DNA of 12,127 nt from positions 1 through 12,127 of the forward strand of contig CABZJG010000036.1 of NCBI GenBank assembly GCA_902525995.1, in the 5' to 3' direction. The notes beneath the pieces were generated by a model that was not told where the DNA came from, ran no database searches, and saw nothing but the letters and a program-made list of their open reading frames with translations. Numbering within the stretch: the stretch's first letter is position 1; each line of letters begins with the position of its first letter. Below are positions 7,999 through 12,127 of the stretch, in pieces. The position numbers were made by a program, and so were the translations under genes. This stretch comes from Paracoccaceae bacterium (GTDB lineage: Bacteria; Pseudomonadota; Alphaproteobacteria; Rhodobacterales; Rhodobacteraceae).

Positions 7999-8015
7999 TT
8001 ACCATGCACTGGTAA
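7999..8015. promoter_or_regulatory. Operator-like inverted repeat upstream of the aldehyde dehydrogenase gene
   Basis: TTACCA-TGCAC-TGGTAA, a perfect 6-bp-arm repeat with a 5-bp centre, ends 28 bp before the aldehyde dehydrogenase ATG. On the minus strand a TTGACG that could serve as a -35 lies directly upstream (plus-strand 8023-8028), so the repeat would cover the spacer and weak -10 region, a typical repressor position. The regulator is not in the window. Confidence 0.4.
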
Positions 8016-8144
8016 ACTTAGGTCGTCAAACTCATGTCGGTGGGGATTTGAACCCTATAAAACCGGCCAAAAACAGGTAGCTGTATTGCGTCGGTATCAC
8101 GTCAGTTTTGCGCAGGTGTGCCAAAAACCGCCGAAATAGACAAC

Positions 8145-8156
8145 AATTGCGCAATT
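8145..8156. repeat. 12-bp perfect palindrome in the polA-ALDH spacer
   Basis: AATTGCGCAATT lies 29 bp past the polA stop, in the 214-bp spacer 7971-8184. It lacks the long GC stem and T-run of an intrinsic terminator. It may be a regulator site for the aldehyde dehydrogenase unit or chance. Apart from this, the operator-like repeat at 7999-8015 and a tRNA T-arm-like motif near 8042-8055, nothing else is seen in the spacer. Confidence 0.25.
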
Positions 8157-8184
8157 TTACCTTTTGCAGCTGTGTTTTTTGCGG

Positions 8185-10983
8185 CTAATGCGCGGCGGCC
8201 CAATGGGTGCCTTGACCGGCATCCACCACCAGCGGCACATCCAAATGCACAACGGGATCAGAAGCCTCTTGCATCACCGCTTTGGCCGCCGCAACCAGTG
8301 GATCAACCTGATCCTCATCTACCTCAAACAAAAGCTCGTCATGCACCTGCAGCAGCATATTGGCGGGCAGCTTGGCAATTGCTTGCGGCATGCGGATCAT
8401 AGCGCGGCGGATAATATCGGCTGCAGTGCCTTGTATCGGCGCGTTGATCGCAGCGCGTTTGGCAAATCCGGCAGCGGGGCCTTTGGCATTGATCTCAGGC
8501 GTATGAATCACCCGTCCGAACAGGGTTTCGACGCGGCTGTTGTCTTTGGCAAATTTAACCGTGGTATCCATATATTCCCGAATGCCCGGAAAGCGTTCAA
8601 AATAGCGGTCGATAAAGCCCTGCGCTTCGCTGCGCGGAATGCGCAGATTGCGGGCCAGTCCAAAGCCGGAAATGCCGTAGATAACACCAAAGTTGATCGC
8701 TTTGGCCTGCCGGCGAATATCCGGCGTCATCTGATCAAGCGGTACATCAAACATTTCCGATGCGGTCATGGCATGAATATCCTGACCCTCGCGAAAGGCG
8801 GCCTTTAAACTGTCGATCCCGGCCACATGGGCCAATATGCGCAGCTCGATCTGGCTATAGTCAAGACTGACCAAAACCTTTCCCGGCTCGGCAATAAAGG
8901 CTTCGCGAATGCGCCGGCCATCTTCTGTGCGTACGGGGATGTTTTGCAAGTTGGGATCGGTCGAGGCCAAGCGGCCAGTGTTAGCACCCGCAATCACGTA
9001 AGAGGTATGCACGCGGCCGGTTTCGGGATTGATATGGTCTTGCAGCGCATCGGTATAGGTAGATTTCAGCTTGCTCAGTTGCCGCCAATCCAGCACCCGC
9101 TTGGGCAAATCATGGATTGTGGCCAGATCTTCTAAAACATCCGCCCCGGTGGCATAGGCGCCGGTTTTGCCTTTTTTGCCGCCCTCATAACCCAGCTTGT
9201 CAAACATAATCTCGCCCAGCTGCTTGGGGCTTCCCACATTGAAACTTTCGCCGGCAAGTTCATGAATATCGGCCTCAAGCCCCGCCATTTTCTGGGCAAA
9301 GGCATTGGACATGCGCGACAGCGTATCGCGGTCAACTTTAATTCCGGCCATTTCCATGTCGGCCAAGACCGGCACCAAGGGCCGCTCAAGGGTTTCATAA
9401 ACCCGGGTGACGCGGCTTTTATGCAGGCGCGGCTTAAGGGTTTGCCACAGCCGCAGGGTGATATCGGCATCCTCAGCCGCATAAGGCACGGCGTCTTCGA
9501 TGCTGACCCGATCAAAGGTGATTGCAGATTTGCCTGATCCAAGCAGCGGTTTGATCGGGATCGGGCTGTGATCCAGATAGCGCTCGGACAGCGCGTCCAT
9601 CCCGTGGCCGTGCAGCCCGCCATGCAGCGCATAAGACAGCAGCATAGTGTCATCGATGGGATCAACGCGAATGCCGTGGCGGGCAAATATTTTCGCGTCA
9701 TATTTCATATTCTGGCCGATTTTCAGGATCGATGGGCTTTCAAGCAGCGGCTTTAGCGCGGCCAGAACTTCATCCATGGGCAATTGCCCTTCAGCCAGTT
9801 TTAAGGACCCGAATAAATCATCCGCTGCGCCCTCTTTATGGGTTAGCGGAATGTAGCAGGCACTGCCGGCCTCCACACAAAGCGATATGCCCACCAGTTC
9901 GGCGCGCATTTCATTCAGCGAAGTGGTTTCCGTATCCACAGCCACGGTGCCGCGTTCATGGATATGATCAATCCATTTTTGCAAAGCATCCAGATCGCGG
10001 ATGCACTCGTAAGCGCTGGGATCAAAGGCGATCTTTTCAGGTTGGCTCACCCCGTCATCTGCAGCAGTGGTTTGTTCGGCAATGACCGGCGCTTCGACGC
10101 CCAGCTTATCGGCAATCCGCTTGGTCAGGGTGCGAAATTCCATATCCCCAAGAAAGCCAAGCAAAACCTCTGGATCAGGATCGCGCACTTCCAGATCATC
10201 TAGCGTGAATGTCAGTGGCGTTGCACAATCAAGCTGTACAAGCTGTTTAGAGAGCCGGATTTGATCGGCATTGGTAATCAGGCTTTCGCGGCGCTTGGGC
10301 TGTTTGATTTCACCCGCCCGGTCGAGCAGGCTATCAAGGTCGCCATATTCATTGATCAAAAGGGCGGCAGTTTTTACCCCGATGCCCGGCGCGCCGGGGA
10401 CATTGTCGACGCTATCGCCCGCCAAAGCCTGTACATCCACAACACTTTCCGGAAAGACACCGAATTTTTCATAGACCCCCTCGCGGTCAATACGGCGGTT
10501 TTTCATTGCATCATACATTTCAACGCCGCCGCCCACCAATTGCATCAGGTCTTTGTCAGAGCTGATGATGGTGACCCTGCCGCCTGCATCGCGTGCCTGC
10601 ACCGCAAGCGTGGCGATGATGTCATCTGCCTCATAGCCTTCCATTTCTTCGCAGGCGATATTAAAGGCGCGGGTGGCATCGCGGGTAAGCGGCATCTGCG
10701 GGCGCAAATCCTCGGGCATTTCATCGCGGTTGGCTTTGTACTGATCATAAAGATCGTTGCGAAACGTGTGACTTCCCTTGTCAAAGATCACTGCTACATG
10801 GGTCGGCGCATCGGGCCCGGTATTGGCTTCCACATAGCGCTGCAGCATATTGCAAAAGCCACTGACAGCCCCGATCGGAAGCCCGTCAGATTTGCGGGTC
10901 AGCGGCGGCAATGCGTGATAAGCGCGAAAGATAAATGCCAAGCCGTCGATCAAGTGCAGGTGGTGACCTTTGCCAAAATTCAT
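8185..10983 (-). CDS. polA: DNA polymerase I with proofreading domain
   Basis: Family A DNA polymerase, 932 residues, which fills gaps in excision repair and removes Okazaki primers. The N-terminal 5'-3' exonuclease/FEN domain (about 1-290) has acidic motifs such as GYEADDIIATLA, SSDKDLMQLV and GDSVDNVPG. The 3'-5' exonuclease domain (about 320-510) looks active: Asp350 and Glu352 in VDTET, Asn425 and Asp429 in GQNMKYD, Tyr501 and Asp505 in YAAED. The polymerase domain has motif A with Asp708 (SLDYSQIELR), motif B (RRQAKAINFGVIYG, residues 757-770) and motif C with His881-Asp882-Glu883 (QVHDELLFEV). All catalytic residues are intact and the length is standard. The start ATG at 10983 is supported by AAGGA (10993-10997) with 9 nt spacing. 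The GC-rich composition contrasts with the glc region. It is probably transcribed from the 120-bp spacer behind the zf-CHCC gene, or together with that gene. Confidence 0.98.
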   Translation of the reverse strand: MNFGKGHHLHLIDGLAFIFRAYHALPPLTRKSDGLPIGAVSGFCNMLQRYVEANTGPDAPTHVAVIFDKGSHTFRNDLYDQYKANRDEMPEDLRPQMPLTRDATRAFNIACEEMEGYEADDIIATLAVQARDAGGRVTIISSDKDLMQLVGGGVEMYDAMKNRRIDREGVYEKFGVFPESVVDVQALAGDSVDNVPGAPGIGVKTAALLINEYGDLDSLLDRAGEIKQPKRRESLITNADQIRLSKQLVQLDCATPLTFTLDDLEVRDPDPEVLLGFLGDMEFRTLTKRIADKLGVEAPVIAEQTTAADDGVSQPEKIAFDPSAYECIRDLDALQKWIDHIHERGTVAVDTETTSLNEMRAELVGISLCVEAGSACYIPLTHKEGAADDLFGSLKLAEGQLPMDEVLAALKPLLESPSILKIGQNMKYDAKIFARHGIRVDPIDDTMLLSYALHGGLHGHGMDALSERYLDHSPIPIKPLLGSGKSAITFDRVSIEDAVPYAAEDADITLRLWQTLKPRLHKSRVTRVYETLERPLVPVLADMEMAGIKVDRDTLSRMSNAFAQKMAGLEADIHELAGESFNVGSPKQLGEIMFDKLGYEGGKKGKTGAYATGADVLEDLATIHDLPKRVLDWRQLSKLKSTYTDALQDHINPETGRVHTSYVIAGANTGRLASTDPNLQNIPVRTEDGRRIREAFIAEPGKVLVSLDYSQIELRILAHVAGIDSLKAAFREGQDIHAMTASEMFDVPLDQMTPDIRRQAKAINFGVIYGISGFGLARNLRIPRSEAQGFIDRYFERFPGIREYMDTTVKFAKDNSRVETLFGRVIHTPEINAKGPAAGFAKRAAINAPIQGTAADIIRRAMIRMPQAIAKLPANMLLQVHDELLFEVDEDQVDPLVAAAKAVMQEASDPVVHLDVPLVVDAGQGTHWAAAH

Positions 10984-11103
10984 TTCGCGGTGTCCTTGAT
11001 CAAATTGCTACACCTGAATTTCTACATCAGCCTAAAGCGCTTGGCCATTGCCTTTGTGCAGCAAGCTGGCGCAAAATCGCTGGTTTGAACATGGGCAGAA
11101 TTT

Positions 11104-11295
11104 TTAGGAGCTGGCCTCGGCTTTTTCGGCAAAATCGCGGTGCACCATTCTGCAATCGCAATATGGGCATTCAACCCATCCTTGGTCACTGGCGATTTGC
11201 AACCAAACACGGGGGTGCCCCAGCGCGCCCTCGCCGCCGTCACACGCCACACGATAGCTATCAACAATCTTGGTTTGAGGTGCCGGAGTTGTCAT
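11104..11295 (-). CDS. Small zf-CHCC zinc-finger protein (NDUFS6-like)
   Basis: A 63-residue protein with the CHCC zinc-binding pattern: Cys18 (VACDGGEG), His27 ([10 protein letters not shown]) and Cys43/Cys46 ([11 protein letters not shown]). This is the zf-CHCC domain found in mitochondrial complex I subunit NDUFS6 and in many alphaproteobacterial small proteins. The domain fills nearly the whole chain. By homology it may associate with respiratory complex I, but free-standing bacterial copies are largely uncharacterised. The ATG at 11295 is preceded by an AGGGA-type ribosome site. The gene is upstream of polA on the same strand (120-bp gap, no gene seen in it) and divergent from the ABC ATPase, sharing a 70-bp promoter region. 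Confidence 0.85.
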   Translation of the reverse strand: MTTPAPQTKIVDSYRVACDGGEGALGHPRVWLQIASDQGWVECPYCDCRMVHRDFAEKAEASS

Positions 11296-11365
11296 CGACC
11301 CATTCCCTTTTGGCTGTCTGTGCTTTACCTGTCTTATGAGCGATTAGCGAACAAGGGGCAAGAGC

Positions 11366-12127
11366 GTGTTACAGCAAACCGCTATCGAAATTCGGGGGGC
11401 GCACAAAACCTATGCCCAGCGCCGCGGCAACCAGACACGTCCGGCGCTTAGCGGCATTGATTTAACCATTCCCGCCGGTTCGGTTTTCGGGCTTTTGGGA
11501 CCTAATGGTGCTGGCAAATCAACCTTGATCAATATTCTTGCAGGATTGGTCAACAAAAGCGCCGGATCAGTGAAAATTTGGGGATTTGATCAGGACAGCA
11601 ATCCGCGTCAGGCCCGCGCCACCATCGGCGTGATGCCGCAAGAGCTTAACCTTGATCCGTTTTTTACGCCGCGCCGCGCGCTTGAAGTGCAAGCAGGCCT
11701 TTACGGGGTTCCGGCCAGTGAACGGCGCAGTGACGATATTTTGGAAATGGTGGGGCTGGGCGAGCAGGCCGAGGCCTATGCGCGCACTCTTTCTGGCGGC
11801 ATGCGCCGCCGCCTGCTGCTGGCCAAAGCATTGGTGCACACTCCGCCGATTTTGGTGCTTGATGAGCCCACAGCCGGGGTAGACATCGAATTGCGCCAAA
11901 TGCTGTGGCAAAACGTTCGCCGGCTGAACCGCGATCATGGGATGACGATTATTTTGACCACGCATTACCTCGAAGAAGCCGAACAAATGTGCGACGAGAT
12001 CGCAATCCTGAACAAAGGTCAGATCGTGGCGCAAGACAGCACGAAAAACCTGCTGGGGTATCTGGATGCAAAAACGCTTGTTATTCAGCCGATAAATCCC
12101 ATTGGCGCGCTGCCCCAACACCGCGAT
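11366..12127 (+). CDS. ABC-2 type exporter ATP-binding protein, 3' end outside window
   Basis: ATPase subunit of an ABC exporter. 254 codons are visible and no stop is reached before the window end. It starts with GTG at 11366, with AAGGGG (11353-11358) 7 nt upstream. All nucleotide-binding motifs are present: Walker A GPNGAGKST (45-53), Q-loop Gln92, signature LSGGM (142-146), Walker B ILVLDEP with Asp166/Glu167, and switch His200 in TTHYLEEAE. The TAGVDIELR and THYLEEAE stretches resemble E. coli YadG, so an ABC-2 permease (YadH-like) is expected just downstream. The transported substrate cannot be told from this subunit. An open frame on the opposite strand (11567-12121) is a shadow of this gene. 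Confidence 0.93.
   Translation, partial: MLQQTAIEIRGAHKTYAQRRGNQTRPALSGIDLTIPAGSVFGLLGPNGAGKSTLINILAGLVNKSAGSVKIWGFDQDSNPRQARATIGVMPQELNLDPFFTPRRALEVQAGLYGVPASERRSDDILEMVGLGEQAEAYARTLSGGMRRRLLLAKALVHTPPILVLDEPTAGVDIELRQMLWQNVRRLNRDHGMTIILTTHYLEEAEQMCDEIAILNKGQIVAQDSTKNLLGYLDAKTLVIQPINPIGALPQHRD

Noticed and set aside
8035..8120. Complete tRNA gene on the minus strand
   Set aside because: Only a T-arm-like motif is present; no complementary acceptor stem, D-arm or anticodon arm could be built.
8164..8808. 214-codon plus-strand open frame
   Set aside because: It is the mirror of the polA polymerase domain, which has intact motifs on the minus strand.
10261..11088. 275-codon open frame on the plus strand opposite polA
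   Set aside because: It lies antisense to the highly conserved exonuclease domain of polA, has no recognisable domain, and is explained by the codon bias of the real gene.
11567..12121. 184-codon minus-strand open frame near the window end
   Set aside because: It is antisense to the ABC ATPase, whose Walker A, signature and Walker B motifs are all in the plus frame.

Overview
The window looks like chromosomal DNA from a marine alphaproteobacterium, most likely Rhodobacterales (Roseobacter group). The basis is the glcD-glcE-glcF order, a 932-residue polA next to a zf-CHCC (NDUFS6-like) small protein, a DUF1285 protein, and the paired aldehyde dehydrogenase and M19-type dipeptidase. This placement rests on recognising families, not on a search. 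The left part (to about 5.5 kb) is visibly AT-richer than the polA end.

Layout, left to right. A secreted trypsin-like serine protease (22-765, minus) sits downstream of the three-gene glycolate oxidase operon glcD-glcE-glcF (4732 down to 855, minus). A 148-bp divergent spacer separates glcD from a DUF1285 gene (4881-5483, plus). The spacer holds a plausible glcD promoter overlapped by an inverted repeat. Next, on the minus strand, is a two-gene unit: an aldehyde dehydrogenase (6517-7970, broken by a frameshift near 6967-6971) overlapping by ATGA an atypical M19 dipeptidase-family gene (5546-6520). A spacer of about 214 bp (7971-8184) contains two palindromic elements and separates this unit from polA (8185-10983, minus). 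Upstream of polA is a 63-residue zinc-binding protein (11104-11295, minus). Divergent from it is a YadG-like ABC exporter ATPase (11366 to the window end, plus, incomplete).

How the genes work together. GlcDEF together form the membrane-associated, quinone-linked glycolate dehydrogenase (glycolate to glyoxylate). The aldehyde dehydrogenase and M19-like protein form a separate, translationally coupled unit of unknown substrate. polA, the zf-CHCC protein and the ABC ATPase are housekeeping neighbours with no clear functional link to the rest.

I found no CRISPR array, insertion sequence, phage gene, toxin-antitoxin pair, complete tRNA, rRNA or convincing intrinsic terminator. Nothing here amounts to an obviously new multi-gene system. 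The most notable points are the frameshifted aldehyde dehydrogenase and its coupled dipeptidase homologue, which lacks three of the five canonical metal ligands.
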